A stretch of 64,000 nucleotides of DNA. Source: Tetranychus cinnabarinus (taxonomy: Eukaryota; Arthropoda; Arachnida; Trombidiformes; Tetranychidae). Each line of letters starts with the position of its first letter. Within the stretch, counting starts at the first letter, position 1. The DNA lies in contig WHVY01000007.1 of NCBI GenBank assembly GCA_022266195.1, forward strand, positions 2,356,001 through 2,420,000, given 5' to 3'. Below the pieces are notes generated by a model. The model was not told the origin of the DNA. It did no database searches and saw nothing but the letters and a program-made list of their open reading frames with translations. Position numbers and translations under genes: made by a program. Positions 53,072 through 63,172 of the stretch are shown piece by piece.

Positions 53072-53448
53072 ATGCTTAGCAAACAGTAACCGTGATTAGT
53101 TCCCACCATTTATAAATAACCGGTTACTTTGTAGTTACAAGCTTTGAAGCGTTGCCATTCGAACAATTTACCCAACAATTTTATCCAATTCAAAAGATAG
53201 CAACTCTTCTCGTAAATTCCCTTTTTACAACGATCCATTGATGACTAACACTATGTATAACCTAATCGGTGAATCTCATAGCAAATGCAATGAAAGGACA
53301 ATACCTTTCATCCTTGCATAACCCGACCTAAGTTCATTACTCAGAACGCATGTTAGAAGTGGATAATAATTCTAAAGACATGCTGGAGTCATCTACTGTG
53401 GGCATGAGTAAAGCATCATGCTCTTCCTTTGTGTTTAGCATAAAGTGA
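53072..53448 (+). CDS. candidate small spliced gene, unrecognised
   Basis: Two adjacent protein-like open stretches in different frames, 53148-53321 and 53281-53448, can be joined. A donor at 53269 (G|GTGAAT) and a good acceptor TTCATTACTCAG at 53344 give an 76-bp intron that keeps the frame and removes the intervening stop. A first exon from ATG 53072 to 53085 with donor GTAACC and a weak acceptor at 53149 would also be in phase, giving about 78 residues. The product would be hydrophilic and Ser/Asn-rich (for example NSKDSNSSRKFPFYNDPLM) with no family signature. AATAAA occurs at 53450-53455 and 53457-53462, immediately after the stop, and two TATCGATA motifs lie 70-110 bp upstream of the ATG. 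Alternatives: untranslated exons of l(3)mbt, a decayed gene, or chance. No function is proposed. Confidence 0.2.
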
Positions 53449-53828
53449 AAATAAACAATAAACAGAAACAATTAAACCGCCTTCAGAAACCGAAATGATT
53501 CGTATACTTTATTTTCAATCTGTTTTTTAACAGAACAGATATTTTAAATTATTAACAGAATCGAAAGACAATCAAGATGAAATTTTAGCAAAATCCTCTG
53601 GTAATTACCATAGAGATTTAAATAAAACAAACATTTTCTTCTCCTTTCTGTTTCATGGATTTTAATGTTGATTGAGTTTTTGACAATCCTTCAACAATTA
53701 GTTCATGTTAGCTAAATGTAAAGCTGGTTTAACAATAAATAAATTTTGTTGTTACCAAAAAGTATTAAAGCTTTTTTAGTTGTTTAGGTTTAAGAAAAAT
53801 CGGTTGCTTTGTAACCATGAAAGTATCC

Positions 53829-53892
53829 GGTTAGAGTAACCAACATTGGTTACTTCGCTTTCCCTCTAACCAATTACCCGGTTACCAGTAAC
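53829..53892. repeat. nested inverted repeats of GTAACC/GGTTAC
   Basis: GTAACCAACATTGGTTAC (53836-53853) is a near-perfect palindrome with a 2-nt centre. It overlaps an outer pair, GGTTAGAG (53829-53836) and CTCTAACC (53864-53871). More GGTTAC/GTAACC units follow to 53892 and also occur at 53118-53127 and 53810-53816. The sequence could form a cruciform, mark a small foldback element or be a cluster of factor sites upstream of l(3)mbt. No target duplication was identified. Confidence 0.5.
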
Positions 53893-54084
53893 CAGAGCAT
53901 TTCTACAAAGAAGGGACAGTTTTTACTTTAATCAACTGTAAGTCAATTTCTGATCCCTCATTTTTTTGAGTAAGCTGTTACTTTTTTTTAATATTCATCG
54001 TCAAGTATACTTTTATTTTTTGACCATTCTCAAATAAATTAGTGGTTCACTTTGTTATATCCTGATTGCTTGTTCGCTTCCATC

Positions 54085-57000
54085 ATGGCAATGTCCCAGT
54101 TGGAGCATTCCATAGCTTCATCTTCATTAGCTCTCTCATCTACAACTATATCAACCTCAACCGTTACTACAACTTCTGCGACAACCAGCAACTCAACTAT
54201 CACTCTTATTAATCCCGCTTCATCTTCATCAGCTCTTTCATCTACAACTACATCAACTCCAACTGTTACCACAACTTCTACGACCACCAGTAACTCAGGT
54301 ATCACTCTTACTAACACCGCTTCATCTTCATTAACTCTTTCTTCTACAATTTCATCAACCACAACTGTTACTACAACTCCTGCGACTACTAGTAGCTCAA
54401 CTATCACTCTCATTAATCCCGCTCCTTCTACATTAGCTCTTTCATCTACAACTACATCAACCCCAACTGTTACTACAACTTCTGCGACTACCAGCAATTC
54501 AGATATCACCATTACTAATACCACTTCATCTTCTACAACTACAGGAGCCACAACAAATTCAACACCGAGTACAAATTCATCTAGTACAGCACCTAGTGCA
54601 GCCAGTAACGCGAATACTAATGTTAACCCTACAATTACCGGTACTGGAAACAAATTATATTTGATTAATACGCCTAAATTTGAATCGATCAAAATAATAG
54701 AATGGAAAGACGGTATTGGTACTCTACCTGGAAGTAAATTAAAATTCAAAGTTAATGAATATGGCACTTTAGAAATGCTCTACGATGATGAGCATGTGAA
54801 AGTTGCCGATAAGCCAGTTCCAAAACCTATTGAATCTGTTAAAGCTCCAACGGAAAGCAGCAATGGAACAAGTACCAGTACCAATAATACCAATAGTACC
54901 AATAATAACAATACTACCAATAATACCAATAATACAAATAATGATAGTAAGAATAATAACAATAATAGTAGCAATAATAGTTTGTCTATTACTCTATTAG
55001 CGGAATGCGTCAATTGTGGAATCAAAGGAGTCAAGTCTAACTTTATACGGAATGGACGTTTTTGTAGTCAATCGTGCGCAACTATGCAATCGACGGCTTT
55101 GAAAATTTTCAGCAAATTATCAACTATATCAGGTAACAATAACTCCAGCAACAACAGTAACGACAATAATACCTCTAACAGCAATAGCAATGTCGCTAAA
55201 CCTGACTTTGTTAAGAAAAAAATTCTCTACAAGGGAGGAAGAATGTATGTTGATATCTTGTCAGACAAAGTGCGAGTTCGCCAACCATTTTTAATGCGAA
55301 CTGATCGATCAGATATTGTCCTTAGTGCCAGGTCTGAAACACCTGATGGTTTGGACCTGCTTGATGCAAATGAAGAGATTGAAAATATTGATTCCTTCAC
55401 AGGTATCAATGTACCCCATAAAAAGTTTAATTGGAAAGAGTATTTGGAGGAAACAAAAACATTTTGCGCTCCAGTTAGATGTTTCAAAGAGAATCAAACA
55501 TTTCCAAGTGTCAAAAATGGTTTCAAAGTTGGAATGAAATTAGAAGGGATCGATCCTCACAATCCTGCTTTATATTGTGTGCTTACTGTGGCTGAAGTTG
55601 TTGGTTTTCGACTTCGTCTTCATTTTGATGGTTACCCTGACATCTACGATTTCTGGGTAAACGCTGACTCCCCGTTCATATTTCCTGTTGGTTGGTGTCA
55701 AAAAACAGGACGAAAATTAGAGTCACCCAAAGAGTTTTTTGGCTCTTTCAATTGGGCCAACTATTTACAAGTTCATAAATCTCAGGCAGCGCCAAATTAC
55801 CTTTTTTCATGTGTAAAGTCAAGTTATACATTAAGTCAATTTCGAGTTGGCATGAAATTGGAAGCCGTTGATAAAGCAAACACTTCTCTTGTATGTGTAG
55901 CCACTGTGGCTGATATTTTGGATAATTATATTTTAGTTCATTTTGATGGCTGGGATGACAGCTATGATTATTGGATCTCAATGACATCACCTTACATCCA
56001 TCCCTACGATTGGTGTCTTGAAAGGGGTAAACCACTTACACCTCCAAAAGATTATCCTTTGAAATCAAATGAAAAATTCAAATGGGCTGATTACCTAAAG
56101 GAGACTAAAGCTACAGCTGTCCCGGCTAAAGCTTTTCGATTACGATCGAGCAATAGTTTTCGGGCAGGCATGAAATGTGAAGTTGTCGACAAAAGGTATC
56201 CAAGGCTTATCCGTGTAGCCACTATTGTTGATAGGCGACATCATACTGTAAAAATTCATTTTGACGGTTGGGATGAAAAATATGATTTCTGGTTAGACGA
56301 TGACTCTCCCGATATTCATCCCGTCAATTGGTGTGCTAAAACTAATCATCCCTTACAACCACCACCAAGCTATTTCCGTAAAAATACTGAGATACCCAAT
56401 TGCCCAACGCCCGGGTGCTCTGGTTTTGGTAGCATTAAGTCAGCTCGATTTACACTCCATAATACTTCCGCCAATTGTCCATATTCTGATGAAAATATGG
56501 AAAGAGAATTACCTGATCGTTTTGGACGTGACTTTTCGGATGATGAAATACATCCTAAAAGTCCACCAGGGGAAGAAAACAGCTGTCCACCCAGTCCGAC
56601 CTCATTTTCTGATATGAGGCGTAAAAGAAAACGTAAGCGTGAAAACTCGGGCTCATCAGCATCTGATTCTGTGAAACTTTCAAGACCTTCAACTCCATCT
56701 TCTTCGCTTTTCCAACACAACAAACATAATTATTCAGCAACAATATCCACTCTCCATCAAGCCATATATTCTTTACGAATGAATCAAAATCAGTCTAACG
56801 AAGCGCCATTAGCTTGGGAGAAACACTCCAAAAATTTACTGAGCTTTGCTGATAAAGTGAACGCTAGTGAAGTGCTTCAATGGGGTCCAGATAAAGTTGC
56901 TCAATTTGTTTCAACTATTCCAGGTTGTCAAGATTTTGGTCGGTGTTTCGAAGATGAGGTAATTATATCAATGTGCTTTTAATTATCTTCAGCTTTGTTT

Positions 57001-57202
57001 CTACTTTTCTAATTTGATTACACATTTCCTTTAACTTCCATTCTAACCTCATTTGCTCTATCTCTTGATCCAGATGATCGATGGTGAAGCATTTTTACTC
57101 CTCAATCAAACTGATCTGGTCACTCATCTTGGTATTAAATTAGGACCTGCTGTCAAAATCTATAATAGTATTCTGGTTATTCGTGATAATATAGAAGCTT
57201 AA
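54085..57202 (+). CDS. l(3)mbt: L(3)mbt, MBT-repeat chromatin protein
   Basis: Exon 54085-56958 joins a last exon 57074-57202 in phase 0 (1011 residues). The first ATG of the frame is used; ATG 54091 is also possible. Order of parts: a Ser/Thr-rich N-terminal repeat region (about 13-148); Asn-rich tracts near 255-300; an FCS-type zinc finger (C308, C311, C327, C331); three MBT repeats starting near FNWKEYL (448), FNWANYL (555) and FKWADYL (665); a C2HC finger (C773, C778, H792, C798) of the type shared with MYT1; a basic RRKRKRKRE stretch; and a SAM domain (about 930-1005) split by the only intron. The MBT aromatic-cage surroundings (HFDGWDDSYDYW in repeat 2) are intact, implying binding of mono- or dimethyl-lysine. 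The family compacts chromatin and represses germline and E2F/DREAM targets. The domain order matches fly L(3)mbt and vertebrate L3MBTL1/3/4. The N-terminal third is low in complexity and poorly conserved. Confidence 0.95.
54121..54528 (+). repeat. coding minisatellite, 102 bp x 4, in l(3)mbt
   Basis: Four tandem copies begin at 54121, 54223, 54325 and 54427, exactly 102 bp (34 codons) apart, and a partial fifth follows. Each encodes a Ser/Thr-rich unit of the form SSLALSSTTxSTxTVTTTxATTSNSxITLxNx. The copies differ by scattered substitutions but not in length, so the frame has been kept. This region also creates a long Val-rich open frame on the opposite strand that is not a gene. Copy number probably varies between individuals. 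Confidence 0.9.
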
Positions 57203-58288
57203 CCGACACATATTATCGAACTTTTTTCCTACTCATCATCAGACAGAAAAAAGTTTTATCTGTAAAACAAATTTCTGGATGCAGAATTAATGAAGTACCA
57301 CTGATTCAACGTTTGACTGTCCATCTATTCCATCAAAGTTAAACAATGTTGGAAAAAAGAATAATTTTAAATGGAATCATGAAATTCTTTTTTTTCTGTT
57401 TTCAGGGACTTAAAACATAAGACGACCGCTTTTTTGTTTTTTCTTCGTCATTGATCAATTCGGTAGATTGCAAACGGTACTGTTTTCATGAAAGTCCATA
57501 AAAATCTTCTAATTTATAACACAAATTGCTTGTTTTAATTAAACAACCGAAACATTTGCGAGCTGTATGTGTTTCTCATCCTTTTTTTAACTAGAAATTG
57601 ATCTCTGCAATCTTTTATTGTTGAATACTTTTATCGATGATGAATTAAATTTCACGATTGCAATCTTAGGCTAGCTTTTTAGATTTTAAACATTCAGTTC
57701 ATACAATCACTGATTATCCAGCCTCTTAACTGTGATTAGATGGACCCTCTTTGGTTTCTTTCTGTTATCAAGACTGTAACATTATGCACATCCTTCTTCA
57801 AAGGCAAAAGCTTGATCTAACAAGCTGTAAGAAGAAAGAAGAAAAGCTCTTCATCGAAACTGATTCTGTTTTTGATCAGAGATCTACAGATTTGAAGATT
57901 TTTAATAAAATGAATGTTTAATTTAATCTGTTTCTCGTTATTCTGTGATCGTCAAAAGGCTGTCTGAAATAGGAAGTAGTTTCAGCTGGTAAAAGTAAGC
58001 CGCGGTTGTCAAGCTCTCAATTCGGTTATTTAAGACACTAACATAAAACCTGAATAATTTTTGCTATTTTAATTTCCACTCATTCAAACTCTTTCATCTA
58101 AATAAATTGCCTCAGAAATTAAACCTTGGTTAAACTATTAGTTGAGGTATATTTATGATTAACTTGAATTTAAAGAAACCGCGACAATTTTACTCACTAT
58201 AACCGCTCAGTTGTTAGTTTTTTAGGTAGCTTTTGCATGGTAAATAGACCCAGTTGGAATATTGGATTTTTAATTTTATTGTAGCAAT
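57203..58288. other. l(3)mbt 3' UTR and spacer before eIF2B alpha
   Basis: No gene seen. A possible l(3)mbt polyadenylation signal, AATAAA, lies at 57904-57909, with another near 58098. The eIF2B alpha start codon is preceded directly by TTTTATTGTAG, which could be the acceptor of an intron in its 5' leader. Confidence 0.55.
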
Positions 58289-59385
58289 ATGAGTTCTCCA
58301 AGTAAGTATTTAATAACATTCTTGTCCGAGTTTATATCTAAAGTTCTAACTATCCTTTACAGACACTGATTTAATAAGTATTTATGAAAAGAACAAGGCT
58401 TCTTCATCCTCGCCAGCCTTAGCAACATGTAAAGCTTTAATGGACATTTTGGAAACTGATAATTGTAAGTTGCAACTGAGTAATTAATTGAATTTTGATA
58501 TAAACTAATGCCTATTTTTATTACAGCTGCAACTTACGCAGAGTTTGTCGCAAAATTACAAAAAGTTATCGAGACATTTGAGTCCATAGAGCCATTGATT
58601 GAAGTTCAATCAATTTCAGAGATATTCTTACGCTTTATAACATTAACTGCATCCGAATATCAGGTATGTTTACATTAATGTTTTCTTTATATAGATTGTA
58701 ATTTTAATGTTTCTCTTTTACATAGTCTATTGACGAAATGAGAAAAGCCCTTAAATTACGTGGTAATTTGTTTTTGGATAAGGTTGTAAACTGTACACAA
58801 AAGATTGTTAAATATGGGCATCCATTTATTTACGAAGGATCTAATATATTGGTTCACTCTTATTCACCAGTTGTTTTAGAGACTTTTTTGTTTGTTAAGA
58901 AACTTGGGAAACGTTTCTGTGTCTATGTTACTAAATCTGCACCTGACAACAGTGGGGAAATAATGTATAATAAATTGAAAGCTCATGGAATCCAGTGTTC
59001 ACTAATACTTGACGCTGCCATTGGACATTTTATTGAAAAGGTTGACATGGTTATGGTTGGTGCTGATGGTGTTGTTGAGAATGGAGGTATAATCAATAAA
59101 ATAGGAACTTATCCTTTAGCATTATGTGCTAAAGCTTTCAACAAACCTCTTTATGTGTTGGCTGAAAGCTACAAATTTATTCGCCATTATCCATTAAATC
59201 AAGCAGACATACCACAACCTATTCGAGGATCAGACAAAAGGATTCGAAGGAAAAGCGGCACAGTCGACGAGTCTGGTCCATTAGTTGACTATACTCCACC
59301 CAATTATATTACCCTTTTGCACACTGACTTGGGTACTTTAACCACTGCCGCTGTTAGTGATGTTCTTATACAACTTTATTTATGA
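58289..59385 (+). CDS. eIF2Balpha: translation initiation factor eIF2B subunit alpha
   Basis: Four coding exons, 58289-58301, 58363-58464, 58527-58663 and 58726-59385, join in phase to give 303 residues (human eIF2B alpha 305). The first exon encodes only MSSP plus one base. Residues 1 to about 95 form the N-terminal helical domain (LISIYEKN, SIEPLIEVQSISEIFLRFIT). The remainder is the Rossmann-like domain shared with ribose-1,5-bisphosphate isomerases, with IYEGSNILVHSYSPVVLETF and the signature GADGVVENGGIINKIGT at 196-212, then KPLYVLAESYKF. eIF2B is the decameric GDP-GTP exchange factor for eIF2. The alpha dimer bridges two tetramers and, in characterised species, senses phosphorylated eIF2 and sugar phosphates in the cytosol. 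All introns are about 60 bp. It is convergent with NDUFA1. Confidence 0.96.
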
Positions 59386-60324
59386 TAATTAATCAAATGT
59401 ACAGCTGTATTTTGATAAAGGATAAAAAGAATTTTCTGTTTTGGCTTCTGTATTCTAATATTATATTTACCTTTCATCATAAAAGTTTTATGATAAAACT
59501 CAAGCCCATTTTTTCTTAGAAAGCAAAGGTTGCCCCACCAAACAACTTTGATCTGAAAAAGGTGAAACCATAATCACCTGTCTGTTTTAACAGAACATGA
59601 TTAAACCATAAATTTCAATGAATATTCAAGGGATCATTTTCCATTACTCAAAGAGCGCTGTTAACTATGCCATAAACCATTGAACTCACTGGCGCAAAGC
59701 AAACCCAAAAGACATCCAAAGCTTTTTTCTTATTCTAGGACCAAAATAAGCGAACAAAAAAATCGAACAAGTTTACTTTTCTTTTGTAAGCTATAAAATA
59801 ATACAAACAAACATAAGGTTGCTATTCCTGCTCTATCATAAAGGAGAGATGGTATTTCTTGTAAACATTAATATGATGTATGTCCAGATTTTATATTTAT
59901 GAATAATTTGTTTGCGATAAAAGATTAGACATTATTGATCTACCATAAAATGAAGCCACGATTCATCTACCATGAAATACTTCTCTTCGCGATTAAACTT
60001 TTCATTTAAGGTGACAATTATTGGTTGAAAAACAAAGCATAGAGTAATCATTATTCAAGATCATCTATTCAATAACTTAATGCACATCTTTTGTAATAAC
60101 ACTAGGAAAGAAGTTTGCAAGAAAAAATTACATTTCGAGATTATTCAACCTCATTGTAATGAAACATTCAAATTGGATTACCAAGTTGTCTATAATTACA
60201 AATAATCGGGTGAACAATAATGTGAAATTATGCAAATAACTGTAAATTATATTAAAATTTCCTCTCATAACGTGGTATTTATTTATTATACACTATTTCA
60301 GTAGTTACACTAGATTAATGGTAC
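59386..60324. other. convergent spacer between eIF2B alpha and NDUFA1
   Basis: AT-rich, with no recognisable gene on either strand. It should hold the 3' untranslated regions of both genes. The minus-strand polyadenylation signal of NDUFA1 is visible near 60278-60287; no canonical AATAAA is clear just after the eIF2B alpha stop. Confidence 0.6.
60278..60287 (-). terminator. NDUFA1 polyadenylation signal
   Basis: Overlapping AATAAA hexamers on the minus strand (TTTATTTATT on the plus strand), about 40 nt beyond the NDUFA1 stop codon. Confidence 0.65.
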
Positions 60325-60564
60325 TCATTTTGATTCAATTGGAAGATGTTCCTCATCAAACAACCTAGTTGTGTTGTGGTAAATTTTTCCTGGTATTGGA
60401 CACAATCTTTTATCCCGACGCACATATGCTAGATCCTGTGGAAACCAGATAGATCGGTCTCTAGGAATACCGAATGTCCACCATTTACAAATTGGGCCTA
60501 AAGCTGTAGGTGCTAACACGGTGACTCCAAGAGCTGCTATTGATGGAACAACAGCCCACCACAT
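60325..60564 (-). CDS. NDUFA1: NDUFA1 (MWFE), respiratory complex I accessory subunit
   Basis: Single coding exon of 79 residues; family members are about 70. It begins MWWAVVPSIAALGVTVLAPT, matching the MWFE-type start, and has one membrane segment at about residues 3-23 that also serves as the uncleaved inner-membrane signal. A hydrophilic tail follows, with VRRDKRLCPIPGKIYHNTTR; the basic RRDKR and the later Y match the conserved RDRR-x(n)-Y part of the family. The subunit is needed for assembly and activity of NADH:ubiquinone oxidoreductase in the mitochondrial inner membrane. A 77-bp intron (60608-60684 on the minus strand, AAGGG|GTAAGT donor, TTGCTTTCAG acceptor) probably interrupts the 5' leader. 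Three TATCGATA motifs lie just upstream. The last residues are longer than usual. Identification rests on size, the start motif and the tail pattern. Confidence 0.85.
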   Translation of the reverse strand: MWWAVVPSIAALGVTVLAPTALGPICKWWTFGIPRDRSIWFPQDLAYVRRDKRLCPIPGKIYHNTTRLFDEEHLPIESK

Positions 60565-60607
60565 GATTTAATTTATTGTCTGTCCTTTGATAAACTCAAA
60601 TCTGATT

Positions 60608-60684
60608 CTGAAAGCAAGAAAATCACTCAATTTATTACTTAAGCAATTGAATTTAACAATAAACAAAAAATCAAAACAACTTAC
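60608..60684 (-). other. probable 5' UTR intron of NDUFA1
   Basis: On the minus strand GTAAGT begins at 60684 and a pyrimidine-rich TTGCTTTCAG ends at 60608, giving a 77-bp intron. It ends about 43 nt before the ATG. Size and consensus match the other short introns of this gene cluster. Confidence 0.6.
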
Positions 60685-60725
60685 CCTTGATCAGTAGTAG
60701 AGTCACTGTTAAAGGTGGACGATAT

Positions 60726-60781
60726 TATCGATACTTAACTAACTCGATTCTATCGATAAAACTGCATAAGGTTTATCGATA
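60726..60781. promoter_or_regulatory. triple TATCGATA (DRE-type) promoter cluster
   Basis: Exact TATCGATA palindromes at 60726-60733, 60751-60758 and 60774-60781, three copies in 56 bp, with a fourth partial TATCG immediately after. They lie about 40 bp upstream of the predicted first splice donor of NDUFA1. In flies this element binds DREF and drives replication, mitochondrial and other housekeeping genes. The clustering and position make a promoter role likely; the factor is inferred. Confidence 0.6.
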
Positions 60782-61459
60782 TATCGTCTTCATGATCAGT
60801 GTTCAACCAGAAAGTGCTGCTAACCAGAACTGTGCAAACGGAAGGCAATAAATTCCTTAGCTCAATACCCAGAATTATCATGTACATCAATCAATTTCTG
60901 CCAATTTATTCGTTAATCTATTCAAAAACCGCTAACTACTGATATTGTCTGCAAAAATATCGAGACTTTTTAATCAATATTGGATTATTGAATATTTTTT
61001 ATATTTCACACAACAAAAAAATAATCATTCTTTGTCATCGGAAACTATTGGAACGAATAGAGATAAAACCTAAAATTTATGATTATTTGATAATACATTT
61101 CTCTGAGTAGGACTGGTTATGAGACCTCTAAGTAATTAAACGTTGGGAATATCTTACCAGATGAGCGTTGGGCTTGCGATAGAGATTATTTACTCATTTT
61201 GAAGTCATTTCGTCATCTTCGCTCTGATCCTGTTCCTGATCTGATTAAGGGGTATTGCATGAAACTTACAATTATTTTATTCCGAAGCTAAAAAATTGTT
61301 AAAGCTTCAATGCTCATGAAAATCTTAACCTTTACCACTGGTTGGACATTTTCATCTTTAACAATTTTTCTAATTTTAAGACAATTGATTGTTCTTTCCC
61401 GCTTTACTTCGATTTTTTCTCAATTTATAATAGTTTCTCTGTTCTTATCTGATCCCTAG

Positions 61460-61556
61460 TTCTGTGTTTTCAAAGCTCAAAGCAAAGTTCTGTATGAATG
61501 GACCATTTCAAGTTAAAGAAGGAAAAATAGCCAATTTTACATTGAATTACTCTTGA
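61460..61556 (+). other. possible terminal exon of an unrecognised gene
   Basis: A strongly pyrimidine-rich acceptor (TTTCTCTGTTCTTATCTGATCCCTAG) ends at 61459. The 97 nt that follow are open, entered in phase 2, to TGA at 61554-61556. They encode about 31 ordinary-looking residues (for example KAKFCMNGPFQVKEGKIANF). AATAAA follows at 61612-61617. No upstream exon was found, so this may be a gene fragment or chance. Confidence 0.15.
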
Positions 61557-62455
61557 AATTATTCATATTGTGATTATACATGTAAATGTACTTAAGGAGT
61601 CAGACCAAAATAATAAACCATTTGCATGGCTTCAAGAAAGGCGACAAGTTTTTCACGGCATGTAAAATGAGTATGCCAAGTCAGCGGAGAACGGATGATT
61701 CGAAAAGCTCGAGTCAATGGATGTCACAGACAAGGAACTTCACAACAAAGTATTTGCAATCTAACAGAATTTACGTGAAGCTAATTTTTTTTCAAACTCC
61801 TTGCAACCTACAATCAGAAGATATCGAAAACAGAGCTTTTCTGTCCTTTTAGTTACTTACTTTCACTAATCAGCTCTAGTTTTCATGAGATTTATGAAAC
61901 GCTATTCTACTTCTAAATGCTACTTAAGCTGCACTGCACAACTAGATCCGAGTTATCCGGATCTAAAGCTAGCCAGTTAAGCTATTCCGATCGTGTCAAA
62001 ACCAATGAATTAACCGAGAAAAACAATAATTTGAAGTTGAACAAAGATTGTCAATTTTCAGGCAAAAATTTGAATACACCTTTTATATCAGAATCAAACT
62101 GAAGAATCGAAACTAACTGAAGAACTTCAAGACTAAATTAGACTAACTTAAATTACCGATAAACTGACTTGATCAATCAACTAGCCTGAAGATCCACATA
62201 TTTCATCTAAAACTGAACACATTAAACTCCAATCATTGGGAATAAGTGATTATGAACGTCTAAAGTTTCCTTTTGTGTGAATAGAAGCGAAGATAAATTG
62301 GCTTCTCTTGTTGATATTTTGTTGAATAATTGTTAAATTGAATGTCTATGTTGAACATTTTAAAATTTATTTGCTACTTTTTTGTAATCAATTAATGAAT
62401 TAAGTTTGTATTCCTTAATGATGATCCTTTCTGTTAAATTTCAATTTTTCGGTTG

Positions 62456-62469
62456 TCGCCCTCCAGTGG
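62456..62469 (-). promoter_or_regulatory. CTCF-like motif upstream of the NOS1AP homologue
   Basis: Minus-strand 14-mer CCACTGGAGGGCGA agrees at 11 of 14 positions with the general CTCF core. It lies 0.6 kb before the first NOS1AP coding exon. Motif evidence only. Confidence 0.3.
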
Positions 62470-63073
62470 GCATAAGTTGAACATAAACTCTCTTCTTTAC
62501 TCTTTGTTCTGATCCTACTGAAGTAAACCGAGGCTGTGCAAGGAAAAAAGAAAGTTGGAAAGTTGTGTGTGAGTTTCATCCAGAGTATTTTCACATACTT
62601 TTCTTTTCTTCTTAACTCACTTTTTTTACTCTTCCAACTTTTTTCTCTCTTTCTCATGTTTATGTTGTGATTATGTTTCAATCTGTATCAGGAATATACC
62701 AAAACAATCTTGTCCATGATGATGATGATAATAATGGTAATCGTGGTTAACAGTCAAAGTGTGATGAGAGTTATAAAGCCTTTTTAGCAACATCCATTGG
62801 GCTTACCATCAAAGAAGTTAAATTTTCTTTTCCTCTCTTTGGTCTTCTTTATTTCCACCTTCTCCAAACATTTATATAAAAAAACTACTACACCTTTTTT
62901 TGTCCCGTCATTTTCCCATTCTTATACTCTAAACCATTTCCGACATTTCCATCTCCACCAACTGGATCTCCAACAAGACAACCATTAACCATCACCACAA
63001 GTCATCGTCATTAGTCACCATTAGTTAGTGAATTGAATCTCTGTCCTCAGTGTTTCCATCAACGATCACCGCC

Positions 63074-63172
63074 ATGCCATCACGAAAATATATTTATTTA
63101 GACGAATATGATTCCCGAATTGCTCTTTACTCGGATGAAGCCTTCCAACATGGGATCACATTTAATGCAAAG
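63074..63172 (+). CDS. NOS1AP/CAPON homologue, first coding exon (partial)
   Basis: A 33-codon exon begins at ATG 63074 in a good start context (CACCGCCATGCC) and ends at donor AAG|GTAACC in phase 0. The translation starts MPSRKYIYLDEYDSR and ends EAFQHGITFNAK. It matches the N-terminus of NOS1AP (CAPON), where MPS...Y, D-R, L, and EDAFQHGI-FEAK directly precede the PTB domain. NOS1AP is a PTB-domain adaptor that binds neuronal NO synthase and Scribble-type complexes and acts in synapse shape and planar polarity. The PTB domain and the C-terminus lie beyond the window; no further exon is visible to 64000. The call rests on this one short exon, but the pattern is specific. Confidence 0.78.

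Larger units (their letters stand above)
52359..54084. other. divergent promoter region between SLC35C1 and l(3)mbt
   Basis: About 1.7 kb separates the two start codons. It contains two TATCGATA motifs (52963, 52994), a possible small gene (53072-53448), a perfect AACCGGTT (53118-53125, the Grainyhead-type consensus) and a cluster of GGTTAC/GTAACC inverted repeats at 53803-53892. Leaders of both genes must start somewhere here; no TATA-initiator pair stands out. Confidence 0.5.
60785..63073. other. spacer between NDUFA1 and the NOS1AP homologue
   Basis: Probably contains the 5' leader of the NOS1AP-type gene. Simple sequence is rarer here than in the first 43 kb. Several short protein-like stretches occur between about 61.1 and 62.1 kb, but none could be assembled into a gene with confidence. 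A CTCF-like motif lies at 62456. Confidence 0.45.

Noticed and set aside
54052..54084. Upstream TTG start for l(3)mbt
   Set aside because: The first ATG of the frame is at 54085. A non-ATG start needs evidence that is not present.
54039..54767. Antisense open frame of 242 codons, Val/Glu-rich and repetitive
   Set aside because: It is the reverse strand of the Ser/Thr-rich minisatellite of l(3)mbt; the repeats and composition follow directly from the coding strand.
61586..61852. 88-codon plus-strand frame in the NDUFA1-NOS1AP spacer
   Set aside because: No family pattern, no start context or splice support; recorded only as part of the protein-like scraps in that interval.
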